Below, one piece after another: positions 1-8,698 of a stretch of 64,000 nucleotides of DNA. Position 1 is the stretch's first letter. Each line of letters opens with the position of its first letter. The DNA is from Bradyrhizobium sp. WSM1417 (GTDB lineage: Bacteria; Pseudomonadota; Alphaproteobacteria; Rhizobiales; Xanthobacteraceae). Position numbers and translations under genes: made by a program. The notes beneath the pieces were generated by a model that worked only from the letters and a program-made list of their open reading frames with translations, did no database searches and was not told where the DNA came from. The stretch is from positions 2,966,392 through 3,030,391 of the forward strand of contig NZ_KI911783.1 in NCBI RefSeq assembly GCF_000515415.1, in the 5' to 3' direction.

Positions 1-162
1 GCCTCTGAAACAGCGTCATGCCCCGACTCGAAAAGCCCCGATCGAAAGACCATAGCATGATCTCAGGAACGGCCGCCCCATCGCGCGTGTTGTGCTCTTG
101 GCGGGGCCTTGGCCGATGCTATGGTATTGCGCAAATCTCTACGACAGGACGAGGTATATCCA

Positions 163-1809
163 GTGGCTGATGTTCATCCCGCGGCGGGCAAGCAGGCCTC
201 GCCGGACGCGCTCACCAACGTTCCGCGGCTGGTGACGGCCTATTTCGCCGGGAAGCCGGATGTCGCGGATCCCGCGCAGCGGGTGGCGTTCGGCACCTCC
301 GGCCATCGCGGCACCTCGTTCAAGACCAGCTTCAACGAGGGCCATATCCTCGCGACGACGCAGGCAATCTGTGATTACCGACGTGAAAAGGGGCTGACCG
401 GTCCGCTCTTCATCGGCATCGACACCCATGCGCTGGCCGAGCCGGCGCTGGTCAGCGCCGTCGAGGTGTTCGCGGCCAACGGCGTCGATATCATGATCGA
501 CAAGGACGGCGGCTACACGCCGACGCCAGTGATCTCGCACGCGATCCTGACCTACAACAGGGGCCGCAGCTCGGGCCTCGCCGACGGCGTCGTCGTCACG
601 CCCTCGCACAATCCGCCCGAGGACGGCGGCTACAAATACAATCCGCCGCATGGTGGACCGGCCGACACCGACGCGACCTCCGTGATCGAGAAGCGGGCCA
701 ATGCCTATCTCGCCGACGGCTTGAAGGGCGTGAACCGCATCGACTATGCCAGGGCACGCAAAGCTGCGAACGTCCACGCCTATGACTACGTCACACCCTA
801 TGTCGCCGATCTCGGCAACGTGGTCGATCTCGACCTGGTCAAATCCGCCGGCGTCAATATCGGCATCGATCCGCTCGGCGGCGCCGCCGTGCATTACTGG
901 CATCCGATCATCGAGCGCTACGGCCTGAAGGCGACCGTGGTGAACGAGGCAATCGACCCGACGTTCCGCTTCATGACGGTGGACTGGGACGGCAAGATCC
1001 GCATGGACTGCTCCTCGCCTTACGCGATGGCGAGCCTGATCGCGATGCGCGACCGCTTCGACGTCGCTTTTGCCAACGACACCGACGCGGACCGCCACGG
1101 CATCGTGACGCGCACCGGCGGCTTAATGAATCCGAACCATTATCTCGCGACCGCGATCTCCTACCTGTTCGCGCACCGCCCGAACTGGGGCAAGGACGCC
1201 GCGATCGGCAAGACCGTGGTGTCGAGCTCGATCATCGACCGCGTCGCGAAAAAACTCGGCCGCAAGCTGGTCGAGACGCCGGTCGGCTTCAAATGGTTCG
1301 TCGATGGCCTGCTCACGGGCGGCTTCGGCTTCGGCGGCGAGGAGAGTGCAGGCGCCTCGTTCCTGCGCCGCGACGGCACGGTGTGGACCACCGACAAGGA
1401 CGGCATCATCCTCGGCCTGCTCGCGGCCGAGATCATGGCGAAGACCGGCCGCGATCCGAGCCAGCTCTTCAACGACCTCACCGCCGAGTTCGGCGTGCCC
1501 CATTACGCGCGCATCGACGTCGCCGCCACCACGCCGCAGAAAAACATCCTGAAGTCCGTCACGCCCGAGCAGCTCGGCCTGAAGGATCTCGCCGGCGATC
1601 CCGTCCGCGCCACCCTGAGCAAGGCCCCCGGCAACGGGCAGCCGTTCGGCGGCATCAAGGTCGAAACCGATTTCGGCTGGTTCGCCGCGAGGCCCTCGGG
1701 CACCGAAGACGTCTACAAGATCTACGCGGAGAGTTTTCGCAGCCCCGAGCACCTAATGCGAATTCAGCAGGAGGCTCAGGCGGGATTGGCGAAGGTGTTC
1801 GGGGCCTAG
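163..1809 (+). CDS. pgm: Phosphoglucomutase, alpha-D-glucose-phosphate specific
   Basis: Interconverts glucose-1-phosphate and glucose-6-phosphate in the cytosol, linking glycolysis to glycogen and exopolysaccharide precursors. The phosphoserine loop [11 protein letters not shown] (catalytic Ser about residue 148), the metal loop DTDADR (about 306-311) and the sugar-binding GGEESAGAS segment are all present, and the C-terminal domain ends with the phosphate-binding RPSGTED. The frame is open from an ATG at 109, but a GTG at 163 preceded by GACGAGG gives [10 protein letters not shown] and 548 residues, close to the 546 of the E. coli enzyme, so I chose that start. It stands alone; the next gene is an insertion-sequence transposase on the other strand. 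Confidence 0.93.
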   Translation: MADVHPAAGKQASPDALTNVPRLVTAYFAGKPDVADPAQRVAFGTSGHRGTSFKTSFNEGHILATTQAICDYRREKGLTGPLFIGIDTHALAEPALVSAVEVFAANGVDIMIDKDGGYTPTPVISHAILTYNRGRSSGLADGVVVTPSHNPPEDGGYKYNPPHGGPADTDATSVIEKRANAYLADGLKGVNRIDYARARKAANVHAYDYVTPYVADLGNVVDLDLVKSAGVNIGIDPLGGAAVHYWHPIIERYGLKATVVNEAIDPTFRFMTVDWDGKIRMDCSSPYAMASLIAMRDRFDVAFANDTDADRHGIVTRTGGLMNPNHYLATAISYLFAHRPNWGKDAAIGKTVVSSSIIDRVAKKLGRKLVETPVGFKWFVDGLLTGGFGFGGEESAGASFLRRDGTVWTTDKDGIILGLLAAEIMAKTGRDPSQLFNDLTAEFGVPHYARIDVAATTPQKNILKSVTPEQLGLKDLAGDPVRATLSKAPGNGQPFGGIKVETDFGWFAARPSGTEDVYKIYAESFRSPEHLMRIQQEAQAGLAKVFGA

Positions 1810-1869
1810 TCGTCGAGCCAAAGCGACGCTGCCACTGCTCCTCCAGGGGGAGACCCGCCGCATCAACAG

Positions 1870-1887
1870 CTGTCATCACCCGCGAAA
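1870..1887. repeat. Left fragment of a palindromic intergenic repeat interrupted by the IS
   Basis: CTGTCATCACCCGCGAA is the start of the same repeat found whole at 58256-58363 (CTGTCATCGTCCGCGAA) and, more diverged, at 25501-25607. The rest of this copy lies on the far side of the insertion sequence from 3159. The break falls in the loop of the first stem, ATCACCCGC / GCGGGTGAT. Confidence 0.75.
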
Positions 1888-3158
1888 TGTTTAGACCGGA
1901 GACATAGCTGACGCTTGTTCGGACACATCACTGACAGGTTGGCCACTGGTCAAGTCGATTGATGCGACCTGCCAACTGGCGAAGAAGATTCCGTAATGGC
2001 CGTCGCGGTCGAGCGGTCGGATGGCGAGCCGCTCGCCGCAGAAGGCTTGTGGGACTTTCCACATTTGCCCCTGGAAGGAGATGTAACTCCGAGTCGAGGA
2101 GACGGTGCGAACGATCTCTCCGGCATCGTATTGGACCTGCGGAACTCGTTCCGGCATGGCGCGAGAACTTGGCCGGTAGCGATCGGCGGGGACCCCCATG
2201 CCGAGACTTTCATGAGGCCGTTCCAGATTGTAGAGCATGCGCCAGCTATCGAGGGCGTGTTGGACTTCCGCCAGAGTGCGGAACGCGCGCAGAGCAAACA
2301 CTTCCGCGTTCAGGCTGCGATGGAAGCGTTCATTCTTGCCCCGGCCCTGGGGATGGCGCGGCCTGGCATGCACCACCCTAATGCCAAGCTTGAGTAGCCA
2401 AACCTTCAGCGCGGTCCAGCGGACGCCAGACGTATCACCCCAAGGGGAGCCATTGTCGATGTAGAAGGCCTCCGGCAGGCCATAACGGCGGAAGGTATCG
2501 ATCAGATGCTTCTGCACGGCGGGACGCTGCTCGTTGGCGCATGCCTCCAGACACACGGCATAGCGCGAGTGATCGTCGACCATGGTCAGCGGATGACAAC
2601 GCGTTCCGTTGGCAAGGGGCATGTGGCCCTTGAAGTCCATCTGCCACAGCTGATTGGGCGCCTCCTTCTCAAAGCGATGGCCTGGAGGGCTCGGCGGGGC
2701 CTTCTCACTTGGCTTGATCCGCTCGTTCCGGCACAGGATCTGATGGACCGTCGAAGGCACAGGCACAGCCTGGCATTCGCGCTTTAGGCAATGGGCAATC
2801 TTGCGCGCCCCCCAGGCTGGATGCTGGTCACGCACAGCCAAAACCTGCGCCTCCACAGCAGGCTCGCTGCGTTTGGGCATCCGCTTCGGACGACGGGGCT
2901 GATCCGCCAGTTCATGGTCGCCAGCCTGCCAGCGCCTCAGCCATTTGTAGCCCACATCAGGACTGATCCCGAACCGCCGGCACAGCTCTCGCCGGTTCGT
3001 TCCCTCCTGCAAGGCAAGTCGCACGAACTCTCGTCGTTGATCCATCACCGACACCTCGTTCCAGGGCATGGACGGCCTCCCGAATCGACCAGACCAGCCC
3101 ATTTTGATGTGTCAGCTATGTCTCCGAACACCTGTCAGTGATCTGTCCGGTCCAAACA
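1888..3158 (-). mobile_element. IS481-family insertion sequence, about 1271 bp, apparently complete
   Basis: The outer ends read TGTTTAGACCGGA on the left (from 1888) and TGTTTGGACCGGA on the complement of the right end (to 3158), 12 of 13 matching. Each end then carries two 16-bp blocks at identical offsets (bases 10-25 and 33-48 from the tip). Block A is CGGAGACATAGCTGAC; block B is CGGACACATCACTGAC or a one-base variant. The left end is ordered A then B, the right end B then A. A single intact transposase gene fills the element and its stop codon lies inside the left terminal repeat. GAA occurs on both flanks as a possible short target duplication, but a longer duplication is not evident. 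Confidence 0.88.
1891..3069 (-). CDS. IS481 family transposase (DDE type)
   Basis: Cuts and joins the element ends. An N-terminal helix-turn-helix (RRELCRRFGISPDVGYKWLR) is followed by a second winged-helix region and an integrase-core (rve) domain. The three acidic residues are visible: Asp in WQMDFKGH, Asp in YIDNGSPWG and Glu in GKNERFHRSL. The ATG at 3069 (MPWNEVSVMDQRRE) has a strong GGGAGG seven bases upstream and gives 392 residues; the longer frame from 3102 has no such site and 3045 is an alternative. No frameshift or stop is seen, so the enzyme should be functional. Confidence 0.92.
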   Translation of the reverse strand: MPWNEVSVMDQRREFVRLALQEGTNRRELCRRFGISPDVGYKWLRRWQAGDHELADQPRRPKRMPKRSEPAVEAQVLAVRDQHPAWGARKIAHCLKRECQAVPVPSTVHQILCRNERIKPSEKAPPSPPGHRFEKEAPNQLWQMDFKGHMPLANGTRCHPLTMVDDHSRYAVCLEACANEQRPAVQKHLIDTFRRYGLPEAFYIDNGSPWGDTSGVRWTALKVWLLKLGIRVVHARPRHPQGRGKNERFHRSLNAEVFALRAFRTLAEVQHALDSWRMLYNLERPHESLGMGVPADRYRPSSRAMPERVPQVQYDAGEIVRTVSSTRSYISFQGQMWKVPQAFCGERLAIRPLDRDGHYGIFFASWQVASIDLTSGQPVSDVSEQASAMSPV

Positions 3159-3250
3159 GAAGGCGGGTGATCCAGTACGCCGTGCCGCCAGTTGAGTGAA
3201 CCGATGACAGCCGCGGCGTACTGGATTCCCCGCCTTCGCGGGGAATGACG
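3159..3250. repeat. Right part of the palindromic intergenic repeat split by the IS
   Basis: Begins GAAGGCGGGTGATCCAGTACGCC and ends with the stem CCCCGCCTTCGCGGGGAATGACGG. The middle holds the inverted pair GATCCAGTACGCC / GGCGTACTGGAT shared with the copies at 25501 and 58256. Joined to bases 1870-1887 it reconstitutes one repeat of about 110 bp. Confidence 0.75.
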
Positions 3251-3260
3251 GCGGAGAAAT

Positions 3261-3343
3261 ATGTATACACGATCCATCATCAAGGTATTATAGTACGTTC
3301 AAATTGCCCTTGAACCATTCCATTCCCCCGCTAGTGTATACAT
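3261..3343 (+). promoter_or_regulatory. Two mirror-image GntR/VanR-type operator sites upstream of vanA
   Basis: ATGTATACAC at 3261-3270 and its exact reverse complement GTGTATACAT at 3334-3343 share the GTATAC core typical of FCD-class GntR operators. Their centres are 73 bp apart, about seven helical turns, so a regulator could bind both on one face and loop the DNA. A possible -35 (TTGAAC, 3310-3315) places the right-hand site over or just beside the -10, which would suit repression. The regulator encoded at 4431 is the obvious candidate; binding is inferred. Confidence 0.65.
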
Positions 3344-3374
3344 AACGTATCCACAAGCCTTGGGAGTGAGACCG

Positions 3375-4424
3375 GTGACAAAACCCTTCCCGATGAACGC
3401 CTGGTATGCCGCCGCCTGGGACGCCGATGTGAAGCCGGCACTGCTGCCGCGGACGATCTGCGGCAAGCACGTCGTGATGTACCGCAAGGCCGATGGCTCG
3501 GTGGCTGCGCTCGAGGATGCCTGCTGGCACCGCCTGGTGCCGCTGTCCAAGGGTAGGCTCGAAGGCGACACCGTCGTCTGCGGCTATCACGGCCTGAAGT
3601 ACAACGCGCAAGGGCGCTGCACCTTCATGCCGTCGCAGGAGACCATCAACCCGTCGGCCTGCGTGCGCGCCTATCCCGTGGTGGAGCGTCATCGCTACAT
3701 CTGGCTCTGGATGGGCGATCCCGCGCTGGCCGATCCCGCGCTGGTGCCCGACCTGCACTGGAATCACGACCCGGCCTGGGCCGGCGACGGCAAGACCATC
3801 CACGTCAATTGCGACTACCGCCTCGTGCTCGACAATCTCATGGACCTCACCCACGAGACGTTCGTGCACGGCTCGTCGATCGGCAACGAGGCGGTCGCTG
3901 AGGCGCCGTTCGACGTCACCCATGGCGAGAAGACGGTGACGGTGACGCGCTGGATGCGCGGCATCGAGGCGCCGCCGTTCTGGGCCAAGCAGCTCGGCAA
4001 ATCCGGCCTCGTCGACCGCTGGCAGATCATCCGTTTCGAAGCGCCGTGCACCATCGCCATCGACGTGGGCGTGGCGCCGACCGGCACCGGCGCGCCCGAA
4101 GGCGACCGCTCGCAGGGCGTCAACGGCTTCGTGCTCAACACCATCACGCCGGAGACCGAGAAGACCTGCCACTATTTCTGGGCCTTCGTGCGCAACTATC
4201 AGCTCGGCGAGCAACGCATCACCACCGAGATCCGCGAAGGCGTCTCCGGCATCTTCCACGAGGACGAGCTGATCCTCGAGGCGCAGCAGCGCGCGATGGA
4301 CGAGAACCCGGACCGCATCTTCTACAATCTCAACATCGACGCCGGCGCGATGTGGACGCGCAAGCTGATCGACAAGATGATGGCAAAGGAAAACCCGCCG
4401 CAGCACCTCCAGGCCGCGGAGTAA
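3375..4424 (+). CDS. vanA: Rieske non-haem iron oxygenase, vanillate O-demethylase oxygenase subunit type
   Basis: Oxidatively demethylates a methoxylated aromatic acid such as vanillate, taking electrons from the reductase encoded at 5194. The Rieske cluster ligands are Cys50-Trp-His52 and Cys69-Gly-Tyr-His72. The mononuclear iron site begins with His160 and His165 in DLTHETFVHGSS. The 349-residue length fits VanA. The frame is open from a TTG at 3360, but GTG at 3375 is preceded by GGGAGTGAG at good spacing. It heads an oxygenase-regulator-reductase operon with 6- and 10-bp gaps. The substrate is assigned by family and context; other methoxy or aromatic acids are possible. Confidence 0.85.
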   Translation: MTKPFPMNAWYAAAWDADVKPALLPRTICGKHVVMYRKADGSVAALEDACWHRLVPLSKGRLEGDTVVCGYHGLKYNAQGRCTFMPSQETINPSACVRAYPVVERHRYIWLWMGDPALADPALVPDLHWNHDPAWAGDGKTIHVNCDYRLVLDNLMDLTHETFVHGSSIGNEAVAEAPFDVTHGEKTVTVTRWMRGIEAPPFWAKQLGKSGLVDRWQIIRFEAPCTIAIDVGVAPTGTGAPEGDRSQGVNGFVLNTITPETEKTCHYFWAFVRNYQLGEQRITTEIREGVSGIFHEDELILEAQQRAMDENPDRIFYNLNIDAGAMWTRKLIDKMMAKENPPQHLQAAE

Positions 4425-4430
4425 GCCGAC

Positions 4431-5183
4431 ATGGCCGAGCGTGAGGTCGACCGCTCCGTCTCGCAGACCGTGAAGGCGCAGCTCGCGCTGCGCGACCAGC
4501 TCCTGTCGGGCTCGTTGCGTCCGGGCGAGCGCATCTCCGAGCTCCAGGCGGTGGAGACCACCGGCGCCTCGCGCACCCCGGTGCGCATGGCGCTGGTGCG
4601 GCTGGAGGAGGAGGGCCTCCTGGAGGCGATTCCCTCCGGCGGCTTCATGGTGAAGGCGTTTTCGGAGCGGGACATCTCCGATTCCATCGAGCTGCGCGGC
4701 ACGCTGGAAGGGCTCGCCGCGCGCTTTGCCGCCGAGCGCGGCGTGTCCGCGCGCGAGCTCGATCCGCTGAAGGAGTGTCTTGCCGCGATCGACGAATTGC
4801 TGCGCCAGGTCCCGATCTCGGTCGATGCGTTCTCGTCCTATGTCACTCTGAACGCGCGCTTCCACGCGCTGCTCACGGAATTGTCGCGCAGCCCGCCGCT
4901 GATCCGGCAGATCGACCGCGCCTCGTCGCTGCCGTTTGCATCCCCAAGCGGTTTCGTGATGGCGCAGTCCGCGCTGCCCGAGGCGCAGCAGATACTGATC
5001 ATCGGGCAGGAGCACCACCGCGTCGTGATCGACGCAATCGAGAACCGCGAAGGCGCCCGCGCCGAAGCGGTCATGCGCGAGCATGCGCGGCTCGCGGTGC
5101 GCAATTTGCGGCTTGCGCTACGCAACCGGACCCATCTCGACCTTCTGCCGGCGCTTGCGCTGATCAAGACCGCAACCGATTGA
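4431..5183 (+). CDS. GntR-family regulator with FCD ligand domain (VanR-like)
   Basis: Probable local repressor of the oxygenase-reductase operon. The N-terminal winged helix holds the GntR pattern: LRPGERISELQAVETTGASR, then TPVRMALVRLEEEGLLEAIP. The C-terminal FCD helical domain shows the metal/ligand positions of this class in LNARFHALL and GQEHHRVVIDAI. Length 250 residues. It lies between the two enzyme genes, six bases after vanA, an arrangement known for vanARB-type loci. Two GTATAC-core palindromes upstream of vanA are the likely operators. The ligand, presumably vanillate or an analogue, is not readable from sequence. Confidence 0.85.
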   Translation: MAEREVDRSVSQTVKAQLALRDQLLSGSLRPGERISELQAVETTGASRTPVRMALVRLEEEGLLEAIPSGGFMVKAFSERDISDSIELRGTLEGLAARFAAERGVSARELDPLKECLAAIDELLRQVPISVDAFSSYVTLNARFHALLTELSRSPPLIRQIDRASSLPFASPSGFVMAQSALPEAQQILIIGQEHHRVVIDAIENREGARAEAVMREHARLAVRNLRLALRNRTHLDLLPALALIKTATD

Positions 5184-5193
5184 GGGGAGTGTC

Positions 5194-6174
5194 ATGCGCT
5201 TCATCGAAACCTGGATTCCGGCGACGCTCGTCTCGACGCGCGATCTTGCGCCGGGCATCCGCGAATTCCTGATCCGGCCGGACCAGTTCGATGGCGCCGC
5301 CTATCCGGTCGGCAGCCACATCAATATCAGCGTCACCATCGACGGGCAGCCCGAGACGCGGTCCTATTCGCTGGTCGGGGAAGCCTCGTCGCAGGGTTTG
5401 AGGATCGCGGTGCGCCGCGCCGAGGATTCGCGTGGCGGCTCGCGCTATATGTGGTCATTGCAGCCGGGCGCGCGGCTCGACATCACGACGCCCGCCTCGC
5501 TGCTCGCAGTCGACTGGGGACGCCAAAATTACTGCCTGATCGCCGGCGGCATCGGCATCACCCCGATCCTCGGTGCCGCGCAGGCGCTGGCGCGGCGCGG
5601 CGCCGATGTCACGCTGCATTACGCGGTGCGCTCGCGCGCTGACGCGGCCTATCTCGACGATCTCGCCGCAGCGCTGGGTGATCGCCTGGTCGTTCACGCC
5701 AGCGATGAGGGCAGGCGGCTCGATCTCGATGCCCTGTTCGCCTCGGTGCCAAAGGATGCGCTGGCGCTGTTCTGCGGCCCGATGCGCATGCTGGATGCCG
5801 CGCGCCACGCCTGGATCGGCGCCGGCCATCCGCTTCCCGATCTGCGCTACGAGACTTTTGGTTCCAGCGGCGCGCTGCCGACCGAGACATTTCGCGTGCG
5901 CCTGAAAGGCTCAGATGTCGAGCTGGAGATCCCGCGCGAGCGCTCGATGCTGGACGTGCTCAACGCCAGCGGCCACGACGTGATGTACGATTGCAAGCGC
6001 GGCGAATGCGGCCTGTGCGCCATCGACGTGGTCGCCATCGACGGCGAGATCGACCATCGCGACGTCTTCTTCAGCGACCATCAGAAGCAAAGCAACCAGA
6101 AGATCTGCGCCTGCGTCTCGCGCGCGCGGGGCACCATCACCGTAGACACGCTGCTGCGTGCGGATGCCGTCTGA
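5194..6174 (+). CDS. vanB: Phthalate-dioxygenase-type reductase, vanillate demethylase reductase subunit
   Basis: Passes electrons from NAD(P)H through flavin and a plant-type 2Fe-2S cluster to the Rieske oxygenase. Domain order is flavin-binding barrel (RSYSLVG binds the isoalloxazine phosphate), nucleotide domain (LIAGGIGITPILGAAQAL, then FCGPMRMLDA) and a C-terminal ferredoxin domain with CKRGECGLCAI and the distant fourth Cys in KICACVSRA. At 326 residues it matches VanB. GAGGGGAG lies just before the ATG. Partnership with the Rieske gene is inferred from the operon. Confidence 0.88.
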   Translation: MRFIETWIPATLVSTRDLAPGIREFLIRPDQFDGAAYPVGSHINISVTIDGQPETRSYSLVGEASSQGLRIAVRRAEDSRGGSRYMWSLQPGARLDITTPASLLAVDWGRQNYCLIAGGIGITPILGAAQALARRGADVTLHYAVRSRADAAYLDDLAAALGDRLVVHASDEGRRLDLDALFASVPKDALALFCGPMRMLDAARHAWIGAGHPLPDLRYETFGSSGALPTETFRVRLKGSDVELEIPRERSMLDVLNASGHDVMYDCKRGECGLCAIDVVAIDGEIDHRDVFFSDHQKQSNQKICACVSRARGTITVDTLLRADAV

Positions 6175-6224
6175 CCGAATTGCAGAGGGATCCATCTGGC
6201 GGAATGGAAGGCGCCGCGGGCTCG

Positions 6225-6342
6225 ACCTCTCCCGCTTGCGGGAGAGGTCGCGCCGAAGACGCGGGTGAGGGCTCTCTCCTCTTTGGGACTCCCTCTACGG
6301 AGACACCCTCTCCCCAGCCCTCTCCCGCAAGCGGGAGAGGGG
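6225..6342. repeat. Intergenic inverted repeat, CCTCTCCCGC(a/t) family
   Basis: CCTCTCCCGCTTGCGGGAGAGG is itself a palindrome. A second copy, CCTCTCCCGCAAGCGGGAGAGG, lies about 95 bp away with GGGTGAGGG and CCCTCTCC blocks between them. The same blocks recur at 47166-47314 and 63474-63608. It sits between convergent genes and could also act as a structured transcript end for both. Confidence 0.7.
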
Positions 6343-6387
6343 GCTCAACGTCCCTTGCGGCCGGCATTCGGGCCCATCTGATTCAAC

Positions 6388-8349
6388 CTACGCCGCGTAA
6401 GTCGCCCGCAGCTTCTTCGTGTCGAGCAGGGCCAGTACGCCATCCGCCGACACCGGCCGGCTGATCAGATAACCCTGCACCTCGTCGCAACCGATCTGGC
6501 GTAGATATTCGAGCTGATCGGCGGTCTCGACGCCTTCCGCGACCACGCCGATGCGCAGGTCGCGCGCGAGCCCAATCACCGATTTCACGATCGCGGCGCA
6601 GTCCGGCTGCACCAGCATGTCGCGGATGAAGGATTGGTCGATCTTGATGCGGCTGAACGGCAGCTTGCGCAGGTAAGTCAGCGAGGAGAAGCCGGTGCCG
6701 AAATCGTCGAGGGCCACGGTGACGCCGAGCTCCAGCAGCGCGTTCAGGACGGACGCGGCGGAGGCGTATTTCGACAGCAGCATCGATTCCGTGATCTCGA
6801 TCTCGAGCCGGTGCGGGGCGACCTTCGCGTCCGCAAGCGCCTGCACGATGATCTGGAGCAGGCCGTTGTTGTGAAACTGCGCGGCCGAGAAATTCACCGC
6901 GACCCTGATCTCTTCGGGCCACTCGGCAACCGTCGCGCAGGCGCGGCGGACGACCCATTCGCCGATCTCGTGGATCAGACCGGTTTCCTCGGCGATCGGT
7001 ATGAATTCGCTCGGCGGCACCAGTCCGCGCTGGGGATGCTGCCAACGCAGCAGCGCCTCGAAGCCGGTGATGCGGTTGCCGCCGAGGTCGAGAAAGGGCT
7101 GAAAGACCAGGAACAGCTCGTCTCTGGCAATGGCGCCTTCCAGATCCGATTGCAGCGCCTTGCGGTCGCGTGACGAGCGGTCGTCGGCCTCCTCGAAGAA
7201 ACACACCGTGCCGGATCCGGCCTTCTTGGCGCGGTAGAGCGCGGTGTCGGCGTTCTTCATGATGTCGAGTTGCGTGCTGCCGTCACGCGGCGCCAGCACG
7301 ATGCCGACGCTGGTCGCGCCGACGATCTGGCGGCCCTCGATCTGGAACGGTTCGTCGAAGGCCGCGACGAAGCGCTCGGCGATCTCGAGCGCATCCTCGG
7401 GGCGCGCCAGGTTGGCCATCACCAGCGCGAACTCGTCGCCGCCGATGCGTGCGACATGCTCGGCCGCGCGGGTGCAGCGTTGCAGGCGACTCGCGATCTG
7501 GACCAGAAACTCGTCGCCGGCGGGATGGCCGAACTTGTCGTTGACCTCCTTGAAACGATCGAGATCGAGCAGAAGCACCGCGAATTCCTCGCCGGACAGA
7601 GCGAGCCGCTTCAAGGCGGCGTCGAGCGTTTCGTTGAATGCGACGCGATTGGGCAGATGTGTCAGCGGGTCCTGCCGCACCGTACGTTCGGCCTCGATCT
7701 GCCGCATCACGCGCCGTGCGAACGCGATCGAATTGACGAACACGCTGCGCAGCAGCACTGATCCGTAGACCACCACCAGGAAGGCGATCAGCAGAAACGC
7801 CGGATCGCCATTCCTGCCGAGGCAGATCGCGATGCCAGCGAAGATCGGGGCCGTGAATGCGATCGCCGCGATCGGGATCGTGGCGAAGGCCAGCGCGCCC
7901 CCCGCCAGCATCCCCGAACAAAGGCAGGTGATGACGAGCTGCCCGCCCGTTGAGGCATCGGCGAAGAATGCGACCGGAACGGTGCCCCAGGCGGCGCCGA
8001 GGATGAAAGCATTGCGCACCAGCCGATGCATGGCCCGGCGCGAGACGAATTGCGGCTTGGTGATGCGGCGCGCGGCATGGGATTGCAGGCCGAACGCGAT
8101 CGCGGCGCCCGCCACGATGGCGGCCCAGATCAAAGCCAGCTTCAAGTCCGGCGAATGCCACAGCGCGACGACGAGTACCCCGGCGTTGCAGGCATTGGCC
8201 AGCATGATGCCGACCGAATAGCCGAGCACCATCGATATCTGTTCGGCGCGGATATGGCCGGCGACGGCTTCGTCGGTTACGGGACCGCCAAAGGCCGACA
8301 GATCGCCGGCGAACAGCCGCGCGAAATAGCTGGTCGTTTGAGTCCGCAT
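6388..8349 (-). CDS. Membrane GGDEF-EAL protein (cyclic-di-GMP turnover)
   Basis: The first 230 or so residues carry several hydrophobic segments (for example GIMLANACNAGVLVVALW and the run ending at VVVYGSVLLRS) and probably form a membrane sensor. The GGDEF domain has an intact GGDEF near residue 303. The product-inhibition I-site, five residues before it, reads RAAE instead of RxxD, so feedback inhibition is likely lost. The EAL domain keeps EALLR, EITES, DDFGTGFSSL, KIDQSF and EGVET, so phosphodiesterase activity is plausible. Net direction, synthesis or breakdown, cannot be told from sequence. Single gene, 653 residues. Confidence 0.88.
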   Translation of the reverse strand: MRTQTTSYFARLFAGDLSAFGGPVTDEAVAGHIRAEQISMVLGYSVGIMLANACNAGVLVVALWHSPDLKLALIWAAIVAGAAIAFGLQSHAARRITKPQFVSRRAMHRLVRNAFILGAAWGTVPVAFFADASTGGQLVITCLCSGMLAGGALAFATIPIAAIAFTAPIFAGIAICLGRNGDPAFLLIAFLVVVYGSVLLRSVFVNSIAFARRVMRQIEAERTVRQDPLTHLPNRVAFNETLDAALKRLALSGEEFAVLLLDLDRFKEVNDKFGHPAGDEFLVQIASRLQRCTRAAEHVARIGGDEFALVMANLARPEDALEIAERFVAAFDEPFQIEGRQIVGATSVGIVLAPRDGSTQLDIMKNADTALYRAKKAGSGTVCFFEEADDRSSRDRKALQSDLEGAIARDELFLVFQPFLDLGGNRITGFEALLRWQHPQRGLVPPSEFIPIAEETGLIHEIGEWVVRRACATVAEWPEEIRVAVNFSAAQFHNNGLLQIIVQALADAKVAPHRLEIEITESMLLSKYASAASVLNALLELGVTVALDDFGTGFSSLTYLRKLPFSRIKIDQSFIRDMLVQPDCAAIVKSVIGLARDLRIGVVAEGVETADQLEYLRQIGCDEVQGYLISRPVSADGVLALLDTKKLRATYAA

Positions 8350-8479
8350 TCCAGAGAGCCTAGCAGCATGGGCCGCTTGTCCGGCCCGGTCAGGAGACTT
8401 CGCTGCAAACCTTTGATGAACTATGAATTATCTGAGCTTGCGACGATTGCTGTGACCACTTCTGCGTGTTCGTGACGTC

Positions 8480-8500
8480 GTATCGATAACAAATCGATAC
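8480..8500. promoter_or_regulatory. Perfect inverted repeat GTATCGAT-N5-ATCGATAC
   Basis: Two exact 8-bp arms with spacer AACAA, about 130 bp upstream of the GGDEF-EAL start. The AT-rich, symmetric structure in a GC-rich genome suits a regulator-binding site. No regulator can be assigned. Confidence 0.45.
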
Positions 8501-8548
8501 AAATGCGACGCCCCGCGTTACGGCTGTAACGGAAGGCGCGCTCGGCCT

Positions 8549-8666
8549 GCATGGTTCGAGACGCGCCGCTAGCGGCGCTCCTCACCATGAGGGTCTAGGA
8601 TGTCGCCTCGCAACGAGACCTCATCCTGAGGAGCCCGCCAAAGGCGGGCGTCTCGAAGGATGGCTG
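8549..8666. repeat. Palindromic intergenic repeat, GGTTCGAGACGC...CCTCATCCTGAGGAGC type
   Basis: GGTTCGAGACGCGCC...GGCGCTCCTCACCATGAGG is followed by CCTCATCCTGAGGAGCCCGCC...GGCGGGCGTCTCGAAGGATGG. The two halves are inverted partners and can form a long hairpin. Only one copy of this family is in the window. Confidence 0.65.
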
Positions 8667-8698
8667 CAAGGAAGGCTGCAGAAGCGATGGCTTCCAGA

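Larger units (their letters stand above)
8350..8698. other. Gene-free stretch of 349 bp
   Basis: Contains the upstream region of the GGDEF-EAL gene, a 21-bp perfect inverted repeat (8480-8500) and a palindromic intergenic repeat (8549-8666). No credible coding frame or RNA gene is seen. Confidence 0.7.

Noticed and set aside
3288..5084. 598-codon minus-strand frame opposite vanA and vanR
   Set aside because: Shadow composition; the opposite strand encodes a Rieske oxygenase and a GntR regulator with all motifs.
6225..6342. CRISPR array
   Set aside because: The repeats are inverted, not direct with regular spacers; they belong to an intergenic palindromic repeat family found three times in the window.
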